A stretch of 35,146 bases of DNA from Rhodocyclaceae bacterium (GCA_027310465.1 DAIDAU010000502.1:1-35146); one strand, 5' to 3'; shown: positions 1 to 7,658, numbered from the stretch's first letter. Numbers and translations are program-made. The notes: a model not told the origin generated them from the letters alone.

Positions 1-39
1 GTGCGGGCCGCCGAGACGGGCGGCGGCGCGGCGATCTGA
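1..39 (+). CDS. Possible 3' end of an upstream gene
   Basis: Reading from base 1 in frame 1 gives twelve codons (VRAAETGGGAAI) and a TGA at 37-39. Codon bias matches the neighbouring genes, but the piece is too short to identify. It may be the tail of an upstream chemotaxis or flagellar gene, or chance. Confidence 0.25.
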   Translation: MRAAETGGGAAI

Positions 40-169
40 CCATGGGTCTCTTGTTTTTGCTCGCCGAAACACCTAAAGTCGCTCGGGACCGAGCGGCGGG
101 GACGGACAACAATGCCGCGGGCTGCTGCTTCTGCCGGCGGCGGAACAAGACGATGGGTGGGGGTGGATT

Positions 170-1876
170 ATGTCGGCGTCGAGAGTGACGATCCTAGCGC
201 GGCTCGTTCATGGAGTCGCGGGTGCGCTGGTGGCGGCCGCGGGCATTGCCGGCGTCTATCTCGCGGGGGCGACGCCGAACTGGGGCATCGCCGCCTTCTA
301 TCTCGCCGTCGGCCTCGCCGTCGCCGTCGTTCCCGCGATGGTTGCGGCCCGCTCGCTGGCCGTTCCGCTGGAGCGCCTGCGCGACACCATCGCTTCGACG
401 CGCAGCGACGGCGACTTGTCGCGGCGCGCCGAGGTGCCGTCGGGCGGCGGCATCGCCGCGACGGCGCAAGCCTACAACGAGCTGATCGTCAGCTTCCAGG
501 GCATCGCCACGCGCATCGTGTTCACCGCCCAGCAGGTGGCCGAGGCGGCCGACAAGCTGATCGTCGAAGCCAAGAAGACGGTCGACAGCTCGGAGCACCA
601 GAACGCCGCCGCCGAGAGCGCGGCCGAGGCGGTGGCCGAGCTTTCCGGCGGCATCGCGGCAGTCGCGGAAAACGCCGACGGCACGGCGCATATCGCGCAG
701 TCGGCGCGCGAGCAGTCGACGCGCGGCGCGCAGATCGTCGGCGCCGCCTCCGCCGAGATCGAGCGTATCGCCCAATCGGTCGAGGAATCCGCCAAGGTGA
801 TCGCCGCCCTGGCCCAGCGCTCGGAGGCGATCTCGGGCATCGTCAAGACGATCCACGAGATCGCCGACCAGACCAACCTGCTGGCGCTCAATGCCGCGAT
901 CGAGGCGGCGCGCGCCGGCGAGCAGGGCCGCGGCTTCGCCGTCGTCGCCGACGAGGTGCGCAAGCTCGCCGAACGCACCACGGCGGCGACCGCCGAGATC
1001 GGCACGATGATCGCGGCGATCCAGGGCGAGACCCAGAGCGCGATCGCCTCGATCCGCGAGGGATCGAGCCAGGCGCACCACGGCGCCGAACTGGCGCGAC
1101 AGGCGGCCGAGGCGCTGACCGAGATCAACCGGGGCGCGCAGGAAACCATGGAAAAGGTGGACGCCATCGCCCGCTCCATGGCCGAGCAGAGCGAGAAGGC
1201 GAGCGCCATCGCGGAACACGTCACGAGCATCATGGGGTTGGCCGAGCGCAACAGCGAGGGTGCGCGCGGCACGCTGGCCGAGGCCAACCAGCTCGACTAC
1301 CTGGCGACCAATCTCGAGGAGATCGGCACCGTCTTCAAGCTCGGGCAGGCCGGCGAGGAGGCGCGCAAGATCCACCAGGCGATGCCGCAGATGGTGCAGG
1401 AGGCCGCGCGCCAGGTGTCGCAAGCCCTGGAGGCCGCGGTGGACGGCGGCACCATCAAGCTCGACGACCTGTTCGACCGCAACTACGAGCCGATTCCCAA
1501 CACCAAGCCGCCCAAGTTCCACACGCGCTACGACGCGCTGTGCGACCGCCTGCTGCCGCCGATCCAGGAGTCGATCCTCGGCCGCCACGCCGAGATGACC
1601 TATTCCATCGCCTGCGACAGCGGCGGCTACGTCCCCACGCACAACAACCGCTTCGCCCAGCCGCTGACCGGCGACGAGAAGAAGGACTTCGTCGGCAACC
1701 GCACCAAGCGCATCTTCGCCGATCCGGTCGGCAAGCGCTGCGGCGCGCACGAGATCCCGTTCCTGCTGCAGACCTACCGGCGCGACACCGGCGAGATCAT
1801 GCACGACATTTCGGCGCCGGTTTACGTGAAGGGGCGCCACTGGGGCGGGTTCAGGATCGGTTATCGCACGGAGTAG
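170..1876 (+). CDS. Methyl-accepting chemotaxis protein with C-terminal Cache-like domain
   Basis: This 568-residue chemoreceptor would signal to CheA through CheW/CheV. Two hydrophobic segments lie at about residues 7-32 and 37-61, separated by only a few residues, so there is essentially no periplasmic ligand domain. A HAMP-like region and a long coiled coil follow. The highly conserved hairpin tip ([20 protein letters not shown] and [17 protein letters not shown]) lies at about 231-272. After the coiled coil, from about residue 400, is an extra domain of roughly 165 residues ending with [16 protein letters not shown]. Its pattern ([28 protein letters not shown]) resembles the small Cache-like modules found at the C terminus of some proteobacterial receptors. 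No CheR/CheB-binding pentapeptide ends the protein. The ATG at 170 follows a GGGGGTGGA ribosome site. Receptor identity is certain; ligand and the Cache assignment are inference. Confidence 0.95.
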   Translation: MSASRVTILARLVHGVAGALVAAAGIAGVYLAGATPNWGIAAFYLAVGLAVAVVPAMVAARSLAVPLERLRDTIASTRSDGDLSRRAEVPSGGGIAATAQAYNELIVSFQGIATRIVFTAQQVAEAADKLIVEAKKTVDSSEHQNAAAESAAEAVAELSGGIAAVAENADGTAHIAQSAREQSTRGAQIVGAASAEIERIAQSVEESAKVIAALAQRSEAISGIVKTIHEIADQTNLLALNAAIEAARAGEQGRGFAVVADEVRKLAERTTAATAEIGTMIAAIQGETQSAIASIREGSSQAHHGAELARQAAEALTEINRGAQETMEKVDAIARSMAEQSEKASAIAEHVTSIMGLAERNSEGARGTLAEANQLDYLATNLEEIGTVFKLGQAGEEARKIHQAMPQMVQEAARQVSQALEAAVDGGTIKLDDLFDRNYEPIPNTKPPKFHTRYDALCDRLLPPIQESILGRHAEMTYSIACDSGGYVPTHNNRFAQPLTGDEKKDFVGNRTKRIFADPVGKRCGAHEIPFLLQTYRRDTGEIMHDISAPVYVKGRHWGGFRIGYRTE

Positions 1877-1885
1877 CGTTTGGAC

Positions 1886-2022
1886 TGGCGGTGCGGCGCT
1901 CGTGCCGACGGGGTGGTCCGCTGCGCTCCATGTCCCCCGGCGGACAAAGACGATAAGGCGTCCGCCTCCTCCTTTACTTACGCGCAGCGGACCACCCCAT
2001 CAGCCCGAGCGCGGAACCGTCG
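1886..2022 (+). repeat. Structured palindromic repeat, copy 1
   Basis: Copy 1 has a perfect 17-bp stem, GGGGTGGTCCGCTGCGC at 1910-1926 with its reverse complement at 1982-1998. Weaker pairing extends outward to about 1890 and 2017. The 55-nt loop holds a second hairpin, GGCGGAC at 1939-1945 pairing with GTCCGCC at 1960-1966, then CCTCCTCC, which is complementary to a ribosome-binding sequence. Bases 1931-1984 are repeated in inverted orientation at 2080-2133 with one mismatch. No transposase is near. It could be a MITE-like or REP-like element, or an attenuator downstream of the chemoreceptor gene. Confidence 0.9.
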
Positions 2023-2044
2023 TCGCAGTTGCGAGCAGAACGGC

Positions 2045-2170
2045 AGGGCGTCGAGCCAAGGGTGGCGGGTAGTCGTCGACGCGTAGGTAAAGGAGGAGGC
2101 GGACGCCTTATCGTCTTTGTCCGCCGGGGGACACGAAGCGACGACGACTACCCGTCGCCCTTGGCGGTTA
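2045..2170 (-). repeat. Structured palindromic repeat, copy 2 (inverted)
   Basis: This is the same element as copy 1 in reverse orientation. The conserved 54-base core is 2080-2133. Its own stem is 2056-2078 paired with 2142-2164 (23 bp, two mismatches), and the inner hairpin is GGCGGAC 2098-2104 with GTCCGCC 2119-2125. The stem sequence differs from that of copy 1 at several positions, but both strands change together, so pairing is kept. The two cores can also pair with each other into one 54-bp stem (1931-1984 with 2080-2133). Confidence 0.9.
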
Positions 2171-2195
2171 AAACCACGACCAGCAGCGCCGGCGA
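2169..2195 (+). promoter_or_regulatory. Possible sigma-28 promoter for cheV1
   Basis: TAAA at 2169-2172 is followed after exactly 15 bases by GCCGGCGA (2188-2195). This compares with the sigma-28 pattern TAAA-N15-GCCGATAA, with 5 of 8 bases matching in the -10. It lies just after the palindromic repeat and would give a leader of about 70 bases. The rest of 2196-2271 holds only the ribosome-site region. The match is moderate. Confidence 0.35.
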
Positions 2196-2271
2196 GCAAA
2201 AGTGCCCCAATCAAGTTGTCGTACCATAGAACGCTCCTAAAACGGAAGAAGATCTGGCGAAAGGTTCGGAT

Positions 2272-3258
2272 ATGTCCGATTTGCTGAAGAACATTGACGC
2301 GCGCACCCGCCTGGCGGGTACGAACAAGCTGGAAATCCTCTTGTTCTCGCTCGGCGTGGACAATCGCACCGGGCGCCGCGAGACTTTCGGCATCAACGTC
2401 TTCAAGGTGCGCGAGGTGATGCGCACGCCGCCGATTACCGCGGCGCCCGACATGCCGTCGTCGGTCAAAGGCATGGTCAGCCTGCGCGGGGTGCTGGTGC
2501 CGGTGGTCGATCTGGCCGAGTACGTGGGCATGCAGCCCGACAGCCCGCGCGACATCATGATCGTCACCGAATACAACGGCCACACGCAGGGCTTCCTGGT
2601 CGAGGCCGTCGATACCATCCTGCGGCTCGACTGGGCGCAGATGCGCGTGCCGCCCGAAATGCTGACCGCCAATCTCGGCGGCCTGGTCACCGCGGTCACC
2701 GAGCTGGCCGATGCCCGGCTGGTGATGATGCTCGACGTCGAGCGCGTGCTGGCCGAAACCGCCAAGCAGGACGACGAGTACAAGTTCACCGCGATCGAGC
2801 CGCTCAACCGCAGCGACCTGACCATCCTCTACGCGGACGATTCGTCCGTCGCGCGCAACCAGATCGAGCGCACGCTCGACGTGCTGGGCATCAAGGGCAT
2901 CGCGACGATCAACGGCCGCATGGCGTGGGAGGAGTTGCAGAAGATCGCGAACTTCGCCGACTCGACCGGCCGCAAGGTCAAGGACATGGTGCAGCTCGTC
3001 CTCACCGACGTCGAGATGCCGGAAATGGACGGCTACATTCTGACCAAGAACATCAAGTCCGATCCCAGGATGATCGGCATCCCGGTCATCATGCATTCGT
3101 CGCTGTCGTCGATGTCGAACATGGCGCTCGGCAAGTCGGTCGGCGTCGACGAATACGTACCCAAATTCGAGCCCCAGCGCCTGGCAGAAACCTTGACGCG
3201 CCTGCTGCTGAGAGGCGAAAGCGAGAACGCCGCTGAACAGCAAGGAGCCGCTTCATGA
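2272..3258 (+). CDS. cheV: CheV: CheW-like coupling domain fused to receiver domain
   Basis: This 328-residue protein links receptors to CheA and carries its own phospho-acceptor. Residues 10-165 form a CheW-like domain (ETFGINVFKVREVM, then SSVKGMVSLRGVLVPVVDL). Residues 183-313 form a receiver: acidic pair D189-D190, acceptor D246 in LTDVEMPEMDGY, S276 in MHSSLSS and K298 in YVPKF. CheV receivers are thought to tune adaptation or act as phosphate sinks. The gene ends in an ATGA overlap with a second cheV, and the two proteins align along their whole length, so this is a tandem paralogue pair. The palindromic repeat pair lies upstream. Confidence 0.95.
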   Translation: MSDLLKNIDARTRLAGTNKLEILLFSLGVDNRTGRRETFGINVFKVREVMRTPPITAAPDMPSSVKGMVSLRGVLVPVVDLAEYVGMQPDSPRDIMIVTEYNGHTQGFLVEAVDTILRLDWAQMRVPPEMLTANLGGLVTAVTELADARLVMMLDVERVLAETAKQDDEYKFTAIEPLNRSDLTILYADDSSVARNQIERTLDVLGIKGIATINGRMAWEELQKIANFADSTGRKVKDMVQLVLTDVEMPEMDGYILTKNIKSDPRMIGIPVIMHSSLSSMSNMALGKSVGVDEYVPKFEPQRLAETLTRLLLRGESENAAEQQGAAS

Positions 3259-4238
3259 ACGCCCCCCGCTCGCAGTCGCTCTACTCCGCCGGTTCGACCA
3301 ATCCTGCGCCGCTGCTCGAGACCGTCGATGCGCGCACCAAGCTCGCCGGCTCCAACCGCATGGAGATCCTGCTGTTCTCGCTCGGCACGCACGAGACCTT
3401 CGGCATCAACGTCTTCAAGGTGCGCGAAGTCAGCAAGACGCCGGCGATCACCAAGGCGCCCAACATGCCGGCCGGCGTGGAGGGCCTGATCAGCCTGCGC
3501 GGCAACGTCATTCCCTGCGTCTCGCTGTCCAAGGTCATGGGCCTGTCCGACGCGCCCGGCGAGCTGGGCAGCTCGATGATGGTGACGGAATACAGCAAGC
3601 GCACGCTGGGCTTCCTGGTGCACGGCGTCGACCGCATCATCCGCGTCGAATGGGACCGCGTGCGCGCGCCGGAATCGGTGACCAGCGGCTCGCACGCCTA
3701 CATCACGGCGATCACCGAGCTGCCCGACGGCAAGCTGGTGTCGATCGTCGACGTCGAGCAGATCATGGCGAACACCTTCGGCGAGGCCATCATCCCGCAG
3801 ATCGAGCGTGCCGAAGCCGCGGAGGACCACAACGTGTTCTTCGTCGACGACTCGTCGGTGGCGCGCAAGAAGATCGCCGAGGTGCTCGACAAGCTGGGCG
3901 TCAAGCACAAGCACGCGCTGAACGGGCTGGAGGCGTGGACGCGCCTTTCCGGCATGGCGGCCCACAGCCAGCAATCGAAGCGCGACCTGCGCGACGAAGT
4001 CAGCCTGATCATGGTCGACGCCGAGATGCCCGAGATGGACGGCTACGTGCTGACCAAGAACATCAAGTCGGACCAGCGCTTCGACGGCATCCCGGTGGTG
4101 ATGCACTCTTCGCTGTCGTCGGAAGCGAACCGCTCGATGGGCAAGGCCGTCGGCGTCGATGCCTACGTCGCCAAGTTCGACGCCGAGGCGCTGGCCGAGA
4201 CGCTGCGGCCGCTGCTGGCGCGATCCCACAGAGAATGA
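3255..4238 (+). CDS. cheV: CheV paralogue 2
   Basis: This is a second 327-residue CheW-receiver fusion. It differs from the first mainly in a longer N terminus (about 20 extra residues before the shared DARTKLAGSNRMEILLFSL region). The CheW part spans about 25-175 and the receiver about 193-322. The acidic pair is D198-D199, the acceptor D255 in MVDAEMPEMDGY, with S285 and K307 completing the active site, so phosphorylation should be possible in both copies. The ATG at 3255 overlaps the previous stop and is preceded by AAGGAG (3242-3247), implying translational coupling. cheY follows after 17 bases. Confidence 0.95.
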   Translation: MNAPRSQSLYSAGSTNPAPLLETVDARTKLAGSNRMEILLFSLGTHETFGINVFKVREVSKTPAITKAPNMPAGVEGLISLRGNVIPCVSLSKVMGLSDAPGELGSSMMVTEYSKRTLGFLVHGVDRIIRVEWDRVRAPESVTSGSHAYITAITELPDGKLVSIVDVEQIMANTFGEAIIPQIERAEAAEDHNVFFVDDSSVARKKIAEVLDKLGVKHKHALNGLEAWTRLSGMAAHSQQSKRDLRDEVSLIMVDAEMPEMDGYVLTKNIKSDQRFDGIPVVMHSSLSSEANRSMGKAVGVDAYVAKFDAEALAETLRPLLARSHRE

Positions 4239-4255
4239 TGGAGGCGGAGCGATAA

Positions 4256-4654
4256 ATGGCTGTCGACCCCAGCAAAATAAGATTCCTCGTCGTCGACGAC
4301 TTCTCGACGATGCGCCGCATCGTGCGCAACCTTCTCAAGGAGTTGGGCTTCACCAACGTCGAGGAGGCCGAAGACGGCGCCGTCGCGCTGCAACGGCTCA
4401 AGTCGGCCGGCGGCATCGATTTCGTCATCACCGACTGGAACATGCCGAACATGGACGGGCTGACGCTGCTGCAGAGTGTGCGCGCCGACCCGGGCCTCAA
4501 GCATTTGCCGGTGCTGATGATCACCGCCGAGGCGAAGAAGGAGAACATCATCGCGGCCGCGCAGGCCGGCGCTTCCGGCTACATCGTCAAGCCGTTCACG
4601 GCGGCGACGCTGAACGAGAAGATGGTGAAGATATTCGACAAGATGGGCGCGTGA
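4256..4654 (+). CDS. cheY: Chemotaxis response regulator CheY
   Basis: This 132-residue single-domain receiver is phosphorylated by CheA and binds the FliM N terminus to change motor rotation. All key residues are visible: D14-D15, acceptor D60 in [12 protein letters not shown]90 in [11 protein letters not shown] and K112 in YIVKPF, with the aromatic switch residue Y109. Length and sequence are typical of flagellar CheY. It lies between cheV2 and cheZ with short gaps (17 and 25 bases), in one operon. Confidence 0.97.
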   Translation: MAVDPSKIRFLVVDDFSTMRRIVRNLLKELGFTNVEEAEDGAVALQRLKSAGGIDFVITDWNMPNMDGLTLLQSVRADPGLKHLPVLMITAEAKKENIIAAAQAGASGYIVKPFTAATLNEKMVKIFDKMGA

Positions 4655-4679
4655 GCCCGTCCCAGACGAGACAGCGAGA

Positions 4680-5504
4680 ATGGTCAAACCCGTTAACTTC
4701 GACGAATCCGGCGACTCCGAAGACCTGCAGGCCTTGTTCGACAGCATCGCCGCCACGCCGCCCGCACCCGCGCCGGCTCCCGAACCGGTGCGCCGGCAGG
4801 CCGGCGCTGCGGGCGACTCCGACGAACTGCAGGCGCTGTTCGATTCCGTTTCGGAACAGGTGGCGGCGCCTGCCGCCGCGGCCGCCGAGACGGGCTCGCC
4901 GCAGGACCTGGCGTACAACCGCATCGGCCACATGGCGCGCCTGCTGCACGACTCGCTGCGCGAACTGGGCTACGACCGGATGCTCCAGGATTCGGCCAAC
5001 CGCATCCCGGATGCGCGCGAACGCCTCGCCTACATCGCGCAGATGACCGAGCAGGCGGCGAGCCGCGTGCTCAACGCGACCGACATCGCCAAGCCGCTGC
5101 AGGACCGCCTGCTGACGGAGTCCGAGACGCTCGGCGCGCGCTGGGAGCGGATGTTCGCCAACCAGCTCTCGGTCGAGGAATTCAAGGTGCTGGCCGCCGA
5201 TTCGCGCGCCTTCTTCACGGCGGCGCCGGCGAAGATCAAGACCACCAACGCGCAACTGACCGAGATCATGATGGCGCAGGACTTCCAGGACCTGACCGGC
5301 CAGGTGATCAAGAAGATCGTCGAGACCGTGCAGAGCCTCGAAGGCCAGCTGCTGAAGGTGCTGATCGAGGTGATGCCGGAAGAGCGCAAGGCCGCGGCGC
5401 CGGAAAGCCTGATGAACGGCCCGGTGGTCAACGCGGAAGGCCGTACCGACGTGGTGACGAGCCAGGCGCAGGTGGACGACCTGCTCGAGAGCCTCGGCTT
5501 CTAG
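4680..5504 (+). CDS. cheZ: CheY-P phosphatase CheZ with duplicated N-terminal motif
   Basis: This 274-residue phosphatase removes phosphate from CheY-P. The central helical hairpin holds the catalytic motif MMAQDFQDLTGQVI (198-210), where D204 and Q208 correspond to the D143/Q147 pair of the E. coli enzyme. The last residues, QAQVDDLLESLGF, match the CheY-binding tail of known CheZ. Unusually, the N terminus carries two near-identical motifs, SEDLQALFDSI (13-23) and SDELQALFDSV (47-57), joined by a Pro/Ala-rich linker. Both resemble the C-terminal peptide. The protein is about 60 residues longer than E. coli CheZ, mainly at the N terminus. Confidence 0.95.
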   Translation: MVKPVNFDESGDSEDLQALFDSIAATPPAPAPAPEPVRRQAGAAGDSDELQALFDSVSEQVAAPAAAAAETGSPQDLAYNRIGHMARLLHDSLRELGYDRMLQDSANRIPDARERLAYIAQMTEQAASRVLNATDIAKPLQDRLLTESETLGARWERMFANQLSVEEFKVLAADSRAFFTAAPAKIKTTNAQLTEIMMAQDFQDLTGQVIKKIVETVQSLEGQLLKVLIEVMPEERKAAAPESLMNGPVVNAEGRTDVVTSQAQVDDLLESLGF

Positions 5505-5618
5505 AAAGGAAGATGGCATGAGCGATTTTAGTTACGGCATAACGCGCGCTCCGCGCGCATCAGCCTGCGCTGAAATCGCCCATGAAAATACGGAAAGGAA
5601 GATGGCATGAGCGATTTT
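5504..5618 (+). repeat. Duplicated cheA start region with quasi-palindromic insert
   Basis: Bases 5504-5529 and 5593-5618 are a perfect 26-bp direct repeat containing the cheA ribosome site (AAAGGA), the ATG and the first codons. Between them lies a hairpin, GCGCGC-TCC-GCGCGC (5544-5558), and an inverted copy of the same start region: 5570-5584 pairs with 5517-5531 at 13 of 15 positions. The arrangement suggests template-switching duplication or insertion of a small palindromic element. Confidence 0.85.
5518..5610 (+). CDS. Possible 30-codon upstream ORF coupled to cheA
   Basis: The first copy of the duplicated start region has its own AAAGGA site and ATG. Translation runs 30 codons (starting MSDFSYGITRAP) and stops with a TGA that overlaps the cheA ATG as ATGA. 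The first four residues copy those of CheA. Ribosomes that start here could reinitiate at cheA. It is probably a by-product of the duplication, and no function for the peptide is suggested. Confidence 0.3.
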   Translation: MSDFSYGITRAPRASACAEIAHENTERKMA

Positions 5619-7514
5619 CAAGGCATGGAAGACCTGCTGCAGGATTTCCTGGTGGAGGCCACCGACCTGCTTTCGGGCGTCGACAACATGCTCATCGACC
5701 TCGAGCATGCGCCCGACGACCGCAAGCTGCTCAACGACATCTTCCGCGGCTTCCATACGATCAAGGGCGGCGCCGGCTTCCTCAACGCGACCGAGCTCGT
5801 CACCCTCTGCCACCTGACGGAGAACCTGTTCGACAAGCTGCGCAACGGCGAGCTGGTACTGACCAAGGAGGTCATGGACAGCATCCTCGCCGCCACGGCC
5901 GTCGTGCGCGACATGTTCGGCTACCTCGAGCGCGGCGTGCAGCCGCCGCCCGCGGACGCGGACCTGATCGCCCATCTGAAGGCGGCCATCGCCGGCGAGC
6001 TGGCGGGCGCGCCGGCCGCCGCCGCGCCCGCCGTGCCGGCCCCCGCGCCGGCCGCGGCGGCCGCGGCGGCTCCCGCCGGCGGCCCCAACTGGGACAACCT
6101 CTACAACGCCGTGACGGGCGCGGTGCCCGCTGCGACGCCGGCGGCCGCTCCCTCCGTGCCCGAGGCTGCGATGCACACCGACGTGGCGGGCAAGTCGCCG
6201 GACGACATCATCAAGCAGGCGGTCGGCCGCCGCGCCAGCGACAAGCCCGGCTACCAGGGACCGGCCGGAGGCCGCCGGCCCGAGGAAAAGACGCGCGACA
6301 ACTCGATCCGCGTCGACACCTCGCGCCTCGACCAGGTGCTGAACCTCTCGGGCGAAATCGGACTGACCAAGAACCGGCTGACGTCGCTGCGCTCGGACAT
6401 CCTCAACGGCCGTTCCGATACCGACACGCTGCACGCGCTCGACCAGGCCGTGAGCCAGCTCGACCTCCTGGTGTCCGACCTGCAGAACGCGGTGATGAAG
6501 ACCCGCATGCAGCCGATCGGCCGGCTGTTCCAGAAGTATCCGCGCATCGCCCGCGACCTGGCGTGCAGCCTCGGCAAGGACGTCGAGCTGGTGCTGGTCG
6601 GCGAGGACACCGAGATCGACAAGACGATGATCGAGGACTTGTCCGATCCGATCATCCACCTGATCCGCAACGCGGTCGACCACGGCGTCGAGACGATCGA
6701 GGAGCGCCGCATCGCCGGCAAGCCCGAGAAGGCGCCGGTGCGCCTCGAGGCGCGCCAGGAAGGCGACCACATCGTGCTGATCATCGGCGACGACGGTCGC
6801 GGCATGAACCCCGAGAAGCTGCGCGCCAAGGCGCTGCAGAAAGGCCTCATCACCGATGAAGAGGCCAACACCATGGACGAGCGGCAGAGCTTCAATCTGA
6901 TCTTCCTGCCGGGCTTCTCGACCAAGGAAGTGGCGTCCGACGTGTCCGGCCGCGGCGTCGGCATGGACGTCGTCAAGACCAACATCGCCAAGCTCAACGG
7001 CTCGATCGAGATCAAGTCGTCGGCCGGCAAGGGCTCGACCTTCGTCATCTCGCTGCCGCTGACGCTGGCGATCCTGCCGGTGCTGCTCGTCCAGCTCGGC
7101 AACCAGCCGTTCGCCGTGCCGCTGTCGATGGTGCGCGAGATCCTGCCGATCGACGTCGGCCAGGTGCAGGAAGTCGGCGGCCGCGCCACCATGGTGGTGC
7201 GCGGCGAGGTGATGCCGATCTATCCGCTGCATTACCTGCTCGGCTGGCAGCCGGTGGACATTGCGCAGTACGGCGTTCTCATGCAGACGGCCGAGCACAC
7301 CTTCATCCTCGCCATCGACGGCTTCATGGGCCGCGAGGACGCGGTGATCAAGTCGCTCGAGGACTTCCGTCCCAAGGGCGTGGCGGGCGTGACGACGCTG
7401 TCCAACGGCCAGATCGTGCTGATCCTCGACATGAAGGAACTCATGCAGGGGCTCGGCGAAGGCCGCGGCGTCCCGCGCTCGGTCTTCATCGTGCCCGAGG
7501 CGATCGCGGCGTAA
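5607..7514 (+). CDS. cheA: Chemotaxis histidine kinase CheA
   Basis: This 635-residue receptor-coupled kinase phosphorylates CheY. P1 (about 1-115) holds phospho-accepting H50 in FRGFHTIKGGAGFL. A long Ala/Pro-rich linker (about 130-230) follows, in which no P2 CheY-binding domain is evident. P3 dimerisation starts near N232 (IRVDTSRLDQVLNLSGEIG). P4 carries the N box (HLIRNAVDHGVE, about 351-362), G1 (GDDGRGM, about 394-399) and G2 (GRGVGMDVV, from 448). P5, the CheW-like domain, runs from about 500 to the end. The ATG at 5607 is the second of two copies of the same ribosome-site and start sequence. It is chosen because the first copy's frame stops at 5610. No cheW, cheR, cheB or cheD follows. 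Confidence 0.97.
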   Translation: MSDFQGMEDLLQDFLVEATDLLSGVDNMLIDLEHAPDDRKLLNDIFRGFHTIKGGAGFLNATELVTLCHLTENLFDKLRNGELVLTKEVMDSILAATAVVRDMFGYLERGVQPPPADADLIAHLKAAIAGELAGAPAAAAPAVPAPAPAAAAAAAPAGGPNWDNLYNAVTGAVPAATPAAAPSVPEAAMHTDVAGKSPDDIIKQAVGRRASDKPGYQGPAGGRRPEEKTRDNSIRVDTSRLDQVLNLSGEIGLTKNRLTSLRSDILNGRSDTDTLHALDQAVSQLDLLVSDLQNAVMKTRMQPIGRLFQKYPRIARDLACSLGKDVELVLVGEDTEIDKTMIEDLSDPIIHLIRNAVDHGVETIEERRIAGKPEKAPVRLEARQEGDHIVLIIGDDGRGMNPEKLRAKALQKGLITDEEANTMDERQSFNLIFLPGFSTKEVASDVSGRGVGMDVVKTNIAKLNGSIEIKSSAGKGSTFVISLPLTLAILPVLLVQLGNQPFAVPLSMVREILPIDVGQVQEVGGRATMVVRGEVMPIYPLHYLLGWQPVDIAQYGVLMQTAEHTFILAIDGFMGREDAVIKSLEDFRPKGVAGVTTLSNGQIVLILDMKELMQGLGEGRGVPRSVFIVPEAIAA

Positions 7515-7524
7515 TTTCCCGCAC

Positions 7525-7549
7525 CGACGGCGGCCTGCGGCCGCCATCG
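7525..7549 (+). terminator. Hairpin downstream of cheA
   Basis: GGCGGCC (7529-7535), loop TGC, GGCCGCC (7539-7545), with three further outer pairs across one mismatch. It starts 11 bases after the cheA stop. There is no T tract, so it is better seen as an mRNA 3'-end stabiliser or a weak terminator. Two more hairpins follow before flhB. Confidence 0.45.
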
Positions 7550-7582
7550 CAAAGGGCCCAACAACGAGCCTTTCGTGCGCTT

Positions 7583-7603
7583 TGGCGGACTTGGTGTCCG
7601 CCA
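7583..7603 (+). other. Hairpin in the cheA-flhB spacer
   Basis: TGGCGGAC (7583-7590), loop TTGGT, GTCCGCCA (7596-7603): a perfect 8-bp stem. Its inner 7 bp (GGCGGAC/GTCCGCC) are the same as the inner hairpin of the palindromic repeats near 1950 and 2110. Confidence 0.5.
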
Positions 7604-7607
7604 GCTC

Positions 7608-7635
7608 AAATAAGGGCTGAATACCAGCCCTGTTT
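7608..7635 (+). terminator. Terminator-like hairpin before flhB
   Basis: AGGGCTG (7613-7619), loop AATAC, CAGCCCT (7625-7631), with AAA before and GTTT after. The short T run makes it a plausible but weak intrinsic terminator. Together with the two preceding hairpins it suggests that the chemotaxis operon ends here. Confidence 0.45.
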
Positions 7636-7658
7636 CCCGGCTTTCCCCTTGATGCGGG

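Noticed and set aside
74-100. Sigma-28-like promoter before the chemoreceptor gene
   Set aside because: TAAAGTCG is a fair -35, but the -10 at the right spacing is GCGGCGGG, a poor match. The GCCGAAAC at 63-70 lacks a -35.
1880-2086. 68-codon ORF in the palindromic repeat
   Set aside because: The same peptide (CPPADKDDKASASSFTYA) is read from both strands only because the core is an inverted repeat. There is no ribosome site or family resemblance.
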